NCBI GenBank assembly: GCA_000934455.1
Contig: KN892344.1
Coordinates: 6,773-27,093, forward strand
Direction of reading: 5' to 3'
Length of the DNA: 20,321 nt
From: Apostichopus parvimensis
Lineage: Eukaryota > Echinodermata > Holothuroidea > Aspidochirotida > Stichopodidae
Part shown: piece by piece, positions 7,971-17,155 of the stretch
Layout of the letters: every line of letters begins with the position of its first letter
Position numbering within the stretch: position 1 is the first letter of the stretch
Notes under the pieces: generated by a model
What the model saw: only the letters and a program-made list of their open reading frames with translations
The model's database searches: none
What the model was told of the DNA's origin: nothing
Translations under genes and position numbers: made by a program

Positions 7971-9825
7971 AGATTTAATACTTTGCAGTGCATAGGATTT
8001 AGATTCCAACAGGATTAAACACCACTCCTGAAGTTCTGATACATTATAGGCAACTGATGCAGTTACATTCACTGTCTTTCAATCCCTGTTTATCATTCCT
8101 TTGATCCACTATTGGTAGCAAATAAAGATTAGCCCTAGGAGAAACGACCTGTCTTATTTGATTCAGCTCACAGATCCCTCTCCTCTCTGACAAAGCCAAA
8201 GGTCATACATAGAAGAGTTGGAATCAGTTTAGTTTTTTTCTCCTGATTTTTCAGACTAAACTACAAGTTTATAGCTCGCTAAGTCTCCTGTGTATGTAAC
8301 TGTACCCCAATTGGAGAAAGGTACACATACAGCTACAGTATTATATCATTGTAAAGAAATTCAAGATGAGAGAAAAAACTAGCACAGGTATTAGCTTGAT
8401 AGTCATGGTAATTGGTCTTTAGTATACATACATACTATTACCCACTCTTTGATAAATGTGAAACCTACTATAGTAGGAACCACTGCATGGCACAGCTGCT
8501 GCTTTACAGTAGATTAGTGAAATCAAATCACTGCATGATATCCGTCCGAAATGGTCACTGATTTTCCACAATAGAACAAAGATGGTCAAACAATATAAAG
8601 GGAACAGACAAATGAACCAACAGACAGTCTTTGTTAGCAGCATATAGTATACAGTACTGTAGATCTTGACCATTACATGGTTTGTTGTTCTGTTACTAGA
8701 TTTAACATGAAAAGATCGCTTTCCTTTGTCGGTTAAAAACTTCCTCATCCAAGCGGAAAATAAATATCCTCAAAACAGCAGCATGATTGACCAATTATCA
8801 GAAGCTTACACAAAATCACATCAAATAAACCATTTTTGAAAGAGATTTCCAACATATGACTGCCAACTTTTCACTTCTGTGAACTACAAATTCAGAGATA
8901 TGAGTTCCATTTGATGAATTCCCTCCAATTGACCAAGACCCCTGGTGGGGTCATGCTGTCAACCAAACATCCCATTCCTCAGTGAGATGAGGCCGGTATG
9001 TACTTTGTCAATTTTCGCTAATATAATCCATCAAGCAAACTGATCATGTGGTTTGTCCCATTCATCCCAAAAGAATTTTCTAAAAATTACCACGAGGCAT
9101 CGGCGTTGCATATTCTCCGAGGAACACAGTTTTCAAATGGCTGGTTAGAGGTAAAATAAGCACAGGCTTGTTAAATCCAATTCTCAGCTTCATCCACAAG
9201 GACCATATTCCTAATTTCCCATGAAATCACTTGATAGTTACTACTGGTTATCTCAGAATTGTCATGGGATAATATCTATGCCAAACTGGACCAAACCTTG
9301 CGAAAACAGTGATAGTGTTTAGATTTTGTTACTTACTTGTCATATACAGCACTTAATCAAGGAACCATATGTCTGTCCTCAAAAGTTATTGTCATAGTGG
9401 CCACATATATGATCTATCTGAGAGGCAGGTGACCAACTTGACCAAATGATTTCTGTCGCTAAAAATCACTAAACTGAATACAGGAGCAAAACTTTTAAGA
9501 AATACATTTTGCTGTGATAATGATAATTACCTACTGTCAAGGAAACCAGGCCTATAATTCCCTCAAAATTGTCCTCAAGATTTCCTGCTCCTTATAGCAA
9601 CTTGTTAGCAATGTTACTGTGTCAAATACTTCATTGAAAGGTTTTAACATGAAAAACAATCTTGGAACCAAATCACAGATGATCGCTAACACATCACTCC
9701 ATTACAACAAACGATATACTTTTCATAAAATGAAGAATATCACAGGACAAAGGAACCATATGCTACTATTGCTCTGCCTGCTAACCAATACAGTAACTTA
9801 TCACTGACAATGTAGACACCCCACA
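7971..9825. other. long stretch without a recognisable gene
   Basis: Contains a perfect 12-bp palindrome tacagtactgta at 8650-8661 and a repeat-like 'gacccctggtggggtca' hairpin near 8937-8955. The 109-codon minus frame at 8419-8748 has a hydrophobic stretch but no motif and no splice context. Nothing else could be supported. Confidence 0.45.
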
Positions 9826-10308
9826 GTGGTCCTATCTGCAAGTAATAATATAACAGGATGTTCTTCCAATAAGAGTCCCTCTGTCCTATTGACATCCACC
9901 TTCATTCCTTATGTCCTTTTTAAAATCCACCTTCAGAACAGAAGCTCATTATTTTCACTTTTTCGGTCCAAAATATCCCCTCAATTGAAAATGTCTCTGA
10001 GTTCATTTTCCTCCTGTTTGAAACTACACATCATGCTATTCATTCCAGGGTTCACACCAAGCTGTCACAAGCGAAAAATCCACACATTTCCAACAATAAC
10101 CCATCATTTGTCAAGCAAGGGAACAAGGCTGTATGTAGTCATCTGCTCTCCTGAGTGCACATATATGATCAGTGAGGATGAGAATTGCAAGTATAAGCAG
10201 AACCTTCCAACTAATGCATGCAAGATCAATACACTGGCTAGGAATTTTGGCATTAATTATCAACGTTGCTTGGCAGTAAACTCTAAAACAATGTTAGTGC
10301 AATTGTAG
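9826..10308 (+). CDS. 160-codon open frame, probably chance, unknown
   Basis: This is the longest open frame in the window. It opens at a GTG; the first in-frame ATG comes 55 codons in. The N-terminal half is serine/leucine/phenylalanine-rich and reflects a pyrimidine-rich plus strand, which lowers the stop-codon rate. The C-terminal half is more mixed, including ICSPECTYMISEDENCKYK and NACKINTLARNFGINYQRC, and has several cysteines. No signal peptide, domain or splice site supports it. A frame this long is only mildly surprising in 20 kb. A lineage-specific gene or exon cannot be excluded. Confidence 0.15.
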   Translation: MVLSASNNITGCSSNKSPSVLLTSTFIPYVLFKIHLQNRSSLFSLFRSKISPQLKMSLSSFSSCLKLHIMLFIPGFTPSCHKRKIHTFPTITHHLSSKGTRLYVVICSPECTYMISEDENCKYKQNLPTNACKINTLARNFGINYQRCLAVNSKTMLVQL

Positions 10309-10325
10309 CTTGCACAAATAATATT

Positions 10326-10400
10326 ATAATAATAAATGAGACTTATATAGCGCCAAGTCAGCAGACAAAAGTCACTGCTCGAGGCGCTTATGCATTTGAG
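10326..10400. repeat. hairpin-bearing repeat-like segment ('atatagcgcc')
   Basis: An agcgcc arm at 10349-10354 pairs with ggcgct at 10383-10388, with further partial pairing inside (gcag with ctgc). The 'acttatatagcgcc ... gaggcgctt' style resembles a short dispersed repeat common in marine invertebrate genomes, from memory. There is only one copy here, so the family and ends are unproven. Confidence 0.35.
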
Positions 10401-10857
10401 AAGAGCATTAGTAGAAACCTTCTACTTGAGGAAAACAACATCCTGCTTGATGTATGAAGGCAGTAAGTTCAGAACAAATATTTTGACAAAATCAAGAACG
10501 AGTTCATAATTTTTTAATTAACCTTAGATTTGAAAGTTAGGTCATCAGTACAAATTAAATAATAATTCACTTTAATTGAAGAAAGAAACCCATCGATATT
10601 TTTTTTCCCATTAGAAATAGGTCATGCATGAATTTTCAAGAATTTATGCGTCCTGCATGCCGAAAGATTTCACAGTTCAATTGACTGTATCTACCAGATC
10701 CTATCATCAAAATATATTGCAGATACAGTCAGAGGCAGTTATTAATTAACCAGGATGAATACCAGATTAGCTATACCAAGATGGCATGATAGTTTTAAGT
10801 TAATTTAATTCATTATCATAAAAATTTCATCTTAAATAAAAGTTCTCTAAAAGGTAG

Positions 10858-11056
10858 GAGTGCTCACTAATAAATCAAAAATACTGATGCACTCAAAGAA
10901 ATTGAAACTTCAAATTTTATAAAGGAAAATTGAAAGCAAACAGGGGCGTAGCGAGGAATTTGCCAAGGGAGGGGCAAAGCCTGTAGGCAAACTATCTTAG
11001 CGTAGCGCCACCATGGATTGGCGCAAAGCGTACAAAGAAATTTTGGCCGAAAAGGA
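10858..11056 (+). repeat. tandem duplication unit A (flank plus MITE 5' part)
   Basis: Begins gagtgctcactaat and ends in 'ttttggccgaaaag'. It comprises about 83 bases of flank, including aaagcaaa at 10933-10940, and the first 116 bases of a hAT-like MITE starting caggggcgtagc at 10941. The same order recurs immediately downstream. The units have diverged substantially, so the duplication is not recent. Confidence 0.85.
10933..10940 (+). repeat. target site duplication (aaagcaaa), outer left copy
   Basis: The 8-bp aaagcaaa sits directly before the caggggcgtagc end. It is repeated at 11155-11162 and 11389-11396, giving three copies because the left flank was duplicated together with the element end. 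Confidence 0.9.
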
Positions 11057-11388
11057 GTGCTCACTAATTAATAAAAAATGCTTGCACATAAAACTGGAAA
11101 TATTGATGCACTCACAGAAATTGAAACTTCAATTTTTCAAAAGGAAAATAATTGAAAGCAAACAGGCGCTTAGCAAGGAATTTGCCAAGGAAGGGGGGAA
11201 GCTTGAAGGCAAACTAACCAAGCGTACAAGAAAATTTTGGCCAAAAATGTCTCCCAGATCGCTGGAAATGGCACTTGCATCTAAGCATTTTCTACTTTGA
11301 AATTACTAGCGATATCATAAAAAAATACAAAAGATGCTGAGGAGGGGGAGGTCACCCCCTTCCCCCCCTCCCCTTGGCTACGCGCCTG
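10941..11388 (-). mobile_element. hAT-like MITE, rearranged related subfamily (448 bp)
   Basis: The ends are caggggcgtagc at the left and gctacgcgcctg at the right, a 12-bp terminal inverted repeat with one mismatch. Perfect 8-bp duplications (aaagcaaa) flank it, which indicates hAT. An internal stretch 'gcgccaccatggattggcgc' is homologous to the minus orientation of the MITEs at 1692, 12710 and 19508, hence the strand given. The left end is present twice, at 10941 and 11163, separated by duplicated host flank. A single uninterrupted element would be 11163-11388. The right end has G/C-run sequence (gagggggaggtcacccccttcc) resembling the subterminal hairpin of the other copies. It has no transposase. 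The open frames at 10867-11064 and 11013-11300 are shadows. Confidence 0.85.
11057..11250 (+). repeat. tandem duplication unit B (flank plus MITE 5' part)
   Basis: Second copy of the 10858-11056 unit, again starting gagtgctcactaat. It carries an insertion of about 20 bases in the flank part ('aaatgcttgcacataaaac') and a deletion of about 24 bases in the MITE part, between two agcgta repeats. The inner copy of aaagcaaa is at 11155-11162 and the second element end at 11163. Confidence 0.85.
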
Positions 11389-11396
11389 AAAGCAAA
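11389..11396 (+). repeat. target site duplication (aaagcaaa), right copy
   Basis: Directly follows the gctacgcgcctg end of the rearranged MITE and matches the two left copies perfectly. Confidence 0.9.
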
Positions 11397-12595
11397 TGTG
11401 CCAAAACATTCCTTAAATACAAGAACTTCCAACAGGTGTAAGATAGATAGTCGTTGCTAGCCAGAGCATGAAGAACATTATACAGTCACCTTTGGATGAA
11501 GCACACTGAACCATGCATGATACACATGCAATGCATCCATGTGGAAATCTGTACTAGTGTAAACACACCTGGGTGATTCCATGTAGATGCACACACAGAT
11601 GTTAAAATTTCAATTTCTAAACAGAATTTCATAAGTAGTAGATTTTGGTAGTAGAATAGTTAAATTTTTAAGTTTTGAAGATTTTGTATTGGAAAAATTT
11701 CAGTTATCGTGATGAAATGCCTACTTATGCCGAGAAAGTCTGTTTTTTTGTCTGTTTGCTATTAATAAGTTTTGATATGTAGGAGGACGGGGGAAATATA
11801 CACATAGTAACATTTGATTTGATTGAAGGAAACTCCCAGAAAGCAATTAACAGTTGATATTTGAAGGTACTCTTACTAAAATTTATGGAATTTGTATTTT
11901 GCTCATTAGTCATTAACTAAATTTCCATTAATTGATATGTCCCGTATGACATATTTTTTTTAATGTTTTTTCATCTGCACTTATCAAACTATATGAAATT
12001 CCATTTCCTTTCATATCCTCCGTTAAGGCCTCATGTAATCCTATCAAACAGTTGCTTCACAGTGTCTTCCATTTTTATTAAAAATAACCATTAATTAATT
12101 AATTAAATTAATTTAATGTCGTAGAGGACATACCTGTCTGTACAAGAACTTCAGTTGAAATTTGGACTCAACACTAGTTTAGTTTACAAACCAGGACTGT
12201 ATTATACTGTATGTAAGTCACACAATGTTTAATCCTCAAAGTTCAATTAACTCTAAAACTCTTATGTTACATGTACAGTAATTCATTCACTTTACTGCTG
12301 AACAAATCTGTAGAACAAGTTCAATCTTGAAGAAGTTGAATGTTGAGCGTTATTCAATTCTTCATCAAAATATCCTGGTTTAATAAATTTTCTTACTAAA
12401 ATGACGACTTATAGTTCACAATACATACTATGGAAAATTTACCTTGAGTTAAAATAAAATATCCCATCAATATAATTAACTAGAGCCATTTGGGGGGGAG
12501 GGGGCGTAAGGGACAGACATCAATAGAAATGACAATCTCGAAATTGTTTTATTAAAAAGGGTTCTTTGCTGTTTGATAACCTTGTCCTGATTACA
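11397..12595. other. AT-rich stretch without a recognisable gene
   Basis: Contains (ttaa)-type low complexity near 12090-12115 and a G-rich run at 12492-12504. The 62-codon minus frame at 11725-11913 has no supporting feature. A 58-bp open segment with a gtaagt donor at 12155-12212 was considered and not accepted. Confidence 0.45.
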
Positions 12596-12709
12596 GTACA
12601 CAGTTTTCATTGCTTTTCTTGCCTTCATTACCAAGGGTGATTGAATATGCCTGCTTCATTGTAGGCCTGACCACTTGTACAACTGCTTGCCGATTGAACA
12701 CTATTAAAT
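12596..12709 (+). repeat. 114-bp direct repeat, left copy, abutting MITE
   Basis: Begins gtacacagttttcattgc and ends attaaat directly against the MITE end. It matches 13095-13208 over exactly 114 bases with five substitutions and no indels. Confidence 0.97.
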
Positions 12710-13094
12710 CAGTGGCGGAGCTAGGGGTATTGGTCAGGAGGGGCGAGAATGGTCTGTAGGGGCGCTTTCGACATTATCTAAGCGGAGCGCCACCACAGGT
12801 TGGCGCGTAGTGTACAGAAATTTTTTGAGTAAAGATACTCCCTAGATCGCCGGAAAAGACCCTTTCCGGGCCTGGCTAATTTGCAGATTAACGAAGAATA
12901 AATAGGTGATGATCGCCAAATTACACCAACAAAAATGTGACAAATGTCAATAGGTAGATGAGAGCGCAATAAAAAAGTCAATAATCGCGAATAAGTAAAA
13001 AGTGGTAAAGGGCTGAAATTGGGCGCCAGCAGTCCATTTGAGTCCGTCAGGGGGGGCATCCGCCCCCTCTGACTGTATGGACGCTCCGCCACTG
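12710..13094 (-). mobile_element. hAT-like MITE, copy 2 (385 bp, inverted)
   Basis: Both ends carry the perfect 12-bp terminal inverted repeat cagtggcggagc / gctccgccactg. The body is the reverse complement of the elements at 1692 and 19508 and, like the latter, keeps the internal segments that copy 1 lost. The subterminal hairpin is at about 13046-13074. No 8-bp target duplication is present: the left flank ends tattaaat and the right flank begins gtacacag. Instead the element is framed precisely by 114-bp direct repeats. The 140-codon minus frame across it and its flank (12778-13200) is a repeat shadow. Confidence 0.93.
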
Positions 13095-13208
13095 GTACAC
13101 AGTTTTCATTGCTTTTCTTGCCTTCATTACCAAGGGTGATTGAATATGCCTGCTTCACTGTAGGGCTGACCACTTGTACAACTGCTTGCAGATTGAACAA
13201 AATTAAAT
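13095..13208 (+). repeat. 114-bp direct repeat, right copy, abutting MITE
   Basis: Starts at the base after the MITE end and matches 12596-12709 base for base except five substitutions. Sequence similarity stops at both outer boundaries. Confidence 0.97.
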
Positions 13209-13369
13209 ATCAAATCCTACTTTGGAAAATGCAGTACTGTATCTACACGATTCTTCAGTACAGTTAACATAGTACTAGATGTCCCCTGTTGCTTTTTGCC
13301 CTTTTGCTGAGATAGGAGAACATTGAGATAGATTGACATATTGTATAGAGACCCTGTACATATCATTAT

Positions 13370-13480
13370 TCTATGTGAAAAGTACAGACACATTGTCCTG
13401 TACAATGCTTTTTTTATGTTCCTTACCACATGCTGATTCTTGCATTCCACCCCACCAATGACAAACTTATGACTTTAATT
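13370..13480 (+). repeat. isolated partial unit of the 190-bp repeat
   Basis: The segment 'acattgtcctgtacaatgc ... ccacatgctgattc ... ccaccaatgac' parallels the array units at 14078-14590 (for example 'cccatacaacacgcc ... cgacatgctgattt ... cccaccaatt'). It is separated from the array by about 600 bases that include a microsatellite-bearing repeat. Confidence 0.6.
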
Positions 13481-13689
13481 GGCTAATTTACTGATAAGAT
13501 CAACATGTTTTACTGATTACTGTATGTAAAATTTACAAACCAGAATGCAAAAATGTATTGTGGTTTTGATGATGTAACATTCATGAGCAGTTTTCTTCAT
13601 GAATCTGACAAAATGTATAGTGAGGGTGTACATCATACTTGATCTTCATAATACAGTGAAAAGCAGTGATGTGATGTGACAAACAATAA

Positions 13690-14060
13690 ATTCACAATGA
13701 AATGACCTTAACAACAGGCTTCTTGTACTATATGTGATACATCAACATACTAAATACGACATCTGTCCTTGTTGAAATATTGTGCAAAACATGATTTTCA
13801 CAATTTGACCCCTGGTGAACTCAAACGACCATTGACCTCCGCCCACATTAGGCTTCTTGTACTCAATGTAGTACAATTAGATACCACATATGCGATATGT
13901 CCAAGCTTCCTTCCCTTCTTCAGATATCGTGTTTACAAGCTGGGCGTCACAAACGCACACACACACACAGATACATACACACATATGCCATCATGAATGC
14001 AAAGGTTACGATTATCATCGAAACCAAACACAGAGAAGGGTAGGGATACGTCGAAACTAC
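13690..14060 (+). repeat. dispersed repeat with CA microsatellite and internal duplication
   Basis: The motif aggcttcttgtact occurs at 13716 and 13850, a 134-bp duplication in which 'tgacctt...' or 'tgacctcc' precedes each copy. It continues with 'tgacccctggtgaactc', a (CA)n tract at 13956-13985 and 'catgaatgcaaaggttacg'. From memory this combination is typical of dispersed repeats in marine invertebrate deuterostomes. Two overlapping frames of 66-75 codons (13769-13996, 13890-14090) are translations of the repeat, not genes. Confidence 0.65.
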
Positions 14061-14077
14061 AGTTTTTCTACTACTGT

Positions 14078-14590
14078 TAAGAGTACATAAAACATCCCCT
14101 ACGACGCATTTATTAATTCCCTTGCAACATGTTGATATATGTACTCGTACCCCACCAATGACAACGACTCTAATTTGTTAGAGAGATCCTTAAGTTGTGG
14201 CTTAAATGTACACAGAAAACTGGAACAGGGAGTGAATGTTGTAGTTTTCCTTCTTTCAAGTGTATGGACAAATTGTCCCATACAACACGCCTTTTTGATG
14301 TCTCATACGACATGCTGATTTATGGACTCTCAGCCCACCAATTCGAAATTTAAAAGACTCTAATCTGCATCTGTTAGTGCGATCCATATGCTTAAATGTA
14401 CACAGAAATATGGAAAAAGGGAGTGAATATTGTACAGTTTTCCTTCTTTTAATTGTATGGACAAATTATCCCGTACCACATGCTGTTTTAATGTCTCGTA
14501 CGTCATACTGATTTATGGACTCCAACCTGCCAATGAAAAATTCATTAGGTTTCAATTTGCATTTGATAGTTACATCAATATGTTGTGAAT
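14078..14590 (+). repeat. tandem array, unit about 190 bp, roughly 2.7 units
   Basis: Units begin gtacacagaaa at 14208 and 14398, 190 bases apart, with a partial unit at about 14078-14207. Shared blocks are 'gggagtgaatrttgta', 'gttttccttctttyaa', 'gtatggacaaatt', 'tgtctcatacgacatgctg' and 'gcccaccaat'. Decay is moderate. A short echo, 'gccccgtacgacacatgg', lies at about 14855-14872. The minus frames at 14099-14281 and 14466-14726 are shadows. Confidence 0.85.
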
Positions 14591-14882
14591 ATTGTAAATG
14601 AAGGTACAAACAAAAGTGATTATCTACTGCCACTTCACAGAACATATCACTTTCTGAAATAAAACCAAAATTCATGTCCGTGACGTGTCCCGAATGATAT
14701 GTCACTATTTGTGAAATATTTCCCACTAAGAATATTGAAAGCTTTAATTGTCATTGTAGTAAATACACTTAGGGTACAACCTCCATCCTCACTATTTAAA
14801 AATATGGAATATCATTAACAATTAAGAGTGTGAATTAGAGAAGTTCTCCAAATTGCCCCGTACGACACATGGAATCGCCCAC

Positions 14883-15096
14883 CTGAGAATGGCACAAAAA
14901 GAACAGCAGCCACATCCTAAGTATAGCTGTACATAGCTAATCACTGATTCATATAGCATCCTGAACCTTTGAGGTGCCTGGATAATTCCATTCAGAAAGA
15001 GTGGAATTAGTAAGTGTTTTAGGACCTTTCTCTTCTTCTCTTGGATAAATGAATTATCAAATGTAGCATCCACTGAATATCTTCTAGAGATCCAAC
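14883..15096 (-). CDS. candidate internal coding exon, unknown product
   Basis: On the minus strand this 214-bp segment follows a fair acceptor (tgcatttgagttgacag) and ends at a good donor (ctcag|gtgggc). One frame is open for 70 codons, including RRYSVDATFDNSFIQEKK and PLFLNGIIQAPQRFRMLYES, with a cysteine pair and hydrophobic stretch towards the end. I do not recognise it. The open frame continues past both proposed splice sites (14822-15148), so the splice boundaries are inferred. Chance is quite possible. Confidence 0.25.
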
Positions 15097-15652
15097 CTGT
15101 CAACTCAAATGCAACAATTTTCAAACGGAACAAACTCAACTTTGGCACTACTTACATCAGCAAGACACAGTTATATAAGCACTTAAGTGTGAGGAGTAAT
15201 GGACACATAAATAACAGATGGGTAGTACTGGTAGAATAAAGTTACTGAACACTCTTCTACTGGCAGCAGAGTTTTTCTATGATTACTTACAACACTACAA
15301 TAGTTCCCATTAAAAGGAAAACTTTTTTACGGCAAGTTCCAATAATATGTTAAAGATGTACATTTACAGGACGAGCTGCGATTTCCAGCTATCTAAATGT
15401 TCATAAACACATCTGATGTTACTGAAAATATAGGCCAGTATACTGTTTATGTGAGACTCAAGGAAATGGTATGTACACACAGCTTTCGTAAACTAATGTT
15501 GAAACTGTCTCAGTATATATACACTTAGAACTTAATGAAACAAGATACTGCACTCACAGGATGGATGGCTCAAGGAAGGAACAGTAGGATCACCTTTCTA
15601 CCTTTATATTTTTCAAGCAGACACTCTGACCAACTAACCTTTAGTCATACTA

Positions 15653-15670
15653 CAGTGTAATCCTACACTG
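15653..15670. other. perfect inverted repeat (cagtgta / tacactg)
   Basis: A 7-bp stem with an atcc loop. No function can be assigned. Confidence 0.6.
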
Positions 15671-15805
15671 GAATATAAGCAAAACCGCATGACTTATGTA
15701 AATCATTACATCTAGGCCTACTATCTTGAATTTCTGAAGATTCCATAAGTTTTTAGATTGTTTGCCTGATGTGATTCAAAGCTATAAATTAAACTGATAC
15801 AGCTT

Positions 15806-15825
15806 GGGGTGGGAGGGGGGGGGGG
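15806..15825 (+). repeat. G-run (potential quadruplex)
   Basis: ggggtgggaggggggggggg gives at least four G-tracts. A second run lies at 16001-16018 and a 13-C run at 18421-18433. Confidence 0.7.
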
Positions 15826-16000
15826 CCTTCAGTAGAACATGTTAAAACATCGACAAATGTATTTTTCAGGTAAATATTGTAGCTTTGAGGGTAAAATGAA
15901 TAAAATCTATTGATATATCACATCACAAACTAAAAATGTTAAGAAATACCACTTTTACATTCAGTACTTCAAATTTCATTTCATGCATGTGATAAAATGA

Positions 16001-16019
16001 GGGGGGGGGGGAGAAGGGG
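16001..16019 (+). repeat. G-run (potential quadruplex)
   Basis: Eleven consecutive G followed by agaagggg. Low-complexity tract in otherwise AT-rich DNA. Confidence 0.7.
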
Positions 16020-16096
16020 AACATGTAACATTTATACTTACTAAGCACTGCAAGCTGGATAACGAGCCTGAAAACTTCAAACATATCATTGCTTCT

Positions 16097-16270
16097 CTAG
16101 GCTACTGAACACTCCACTGATGCACGCATATAAGATATGATAATTATGAACTTATTGCTTGAATCATTAGAAAGTATGCTGGAATTTTCCTCAACAGTTG
16201 ATTCTTCATTGTCCCATGGAACACAGTAACACAAATCTTGATAGTAAGATCCCTCGGTTGTGTGTTTGAT
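16097..16270 (-). CDS. open segment after a possible acceptor, unknown
   Basis: Minus-strand frame following 'aaacctacaacag' and ending in TAG. It includes EGSYYQDLCYCVPWDNEES and an acidic/serine-rich stretch, then KFIIIISYM. The composition is less AT-biased than chance frames, but there is no recognised domain, and stop and acceptor spacing are unremarkable. It lies on the same strand as the 16928-17111 segment, but the two do not join in any evident way. Confidence 0.18.
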   Translation of the reverse strand: MKHTTEGSYYQDLCYCVPWDNEESTVEENSSILSNDSSNKFIIIISYMRASVECSVA

Positions 16271-16739
16271 CTGTTGTAGGTTTAATATACACATTATACA
16301 TTGGCATTCTCCATCATAGTTGAAATGACGTCTGCTATTGGTTTTTCTAGGTCAGACCTAGAGTAAGCTCATCACTACTCATTATATTAATTATGCTATG
16401 AAATCTATATTCAGCTAAATAATATAACATGCAGTCCATCAGTCTCCATCTTTTCAAACTTTATTGTAAGTTTGCTGTCTAGATAACGACAGACTTTATT
16501 TAAATCAGCTATTTCCTATTGCAATCATATTACCATTTTCCACATGAATGGAAAAGCCATGATAGTTTGCAGGTCATTTTTTTTTGTATTTCAGGGTTAT
16601 ATCAATAACCTGGAATGACTAGGATGGGTACTCAAGTCTAGTCAGATGGTAATATAGCTTCCACACAAAATGTAAACCACTTGCAAAGATATTAATAGCA
16701 GTCAACGATCAATACATGTGGTGTGCTGATGAACTCTGC

Positions 16740-16758
16740 AGTACAGTATTACTGTACT
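16740..16758. other. 19-bp perfect palindrome (agtacagta-t-tactgtact)
   Basis: Nine-base arms around a single central base. It is one of many tactgta/tacagta occurrences in the window. Confidence 0.7.
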
Positions 16759-16927
16759 ATATCCACCAAGAAATCAAATATCTGGAGTGTAAACACACAA
16801 TATAAAAGTGATCTTGGTGCAAAGTTAGAGGCCAAATCACAATAAATTCATCTAGTCCAATAAGATAGTCAACTAGTCAAACAGTCCATTTAAAATTGTT
16901 GACATTCCTATACATATATGTATAAGG

Positions 16928-17111
16928 TTATCTCCAATATCCTATTCGTGGAATTACAAGTTTGCAACCTTCTATCCAACAGCTTATTTCCTCATTGCTA
17001 TCTCCTGTAAGACTTCCAGCAGTTTCCTCTCTACAGGGTTCACCATCTAAATATCTACACATTGACTGCTCTTTGTGACACATATCCCAGTAAGCATACA
17101 TGCATGTTTGT
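16928..17111 (-). CDS. cysteine-rich open segment after a possible acceptor, unknown
   Basis: On the minus strand the frame follows a pyrimidine-rich acceptor-like stretch (gtctcgtgtttactcttgag) and runs about 60 codons to TAA. It contains six cysteines in motifs such as YWDMCHKEQSMCRYLDGEPC and EEISCWIEGCKLVIP, a pattern seen in small secreted domains. The composition is rich in E, G and C rather than K/N/I. I cannot name a family. A minus-strand aataaa occurs about 430 bases downstream near 16494. It could be a real last exon or chance. Confidence 0.25.
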
Positions 17112-17155
17112 CTCAAGAGTAAACACGAGACTGTCAAATTATATGAGGCTATCAA

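Noticed and set aside
8419-8748. 109-codon minus frame with a hydrophobic segment
   Set aside because: No motif, splice context or polyadenylation signal. The hydrophobic stretch is what AT-rich chance translation produces.
8915-8985. Segment with open frames on both strands ending near gtatgt
   Set aside because: It contains a gacccctggtggggtca hairpin typical of dispersed repeat sequence. More likely an old repeat fragment than an exon.
12155-12212. 58-bp open segment between a cag acceptor and gtaagt donor
   Set aside because: Very short, with a weak pyrimidine tract and no neighbouring exon that joins. Sites of this quality occur often by chance.
12778-13200. 140-codon minus frame sharing peptide YLYSKN.CTL.ANLWWRSA with frames at 1747-1980 and 10867-11064
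   Set aside because: The shared peptide is simply the translation of the common MITE DNA. Copies carry indels and the frame runs into unrelated flank, so this is not a conserved protein.
15409-15467. Short frame with GQYTVYVRLKEM before a gtatgt donor, resembling a beta-strand of an Ig or FN3 fold
   Set aside because: Fewer than 25 codons, no good acceptor and an upstream stop. Resemblance is subjective.
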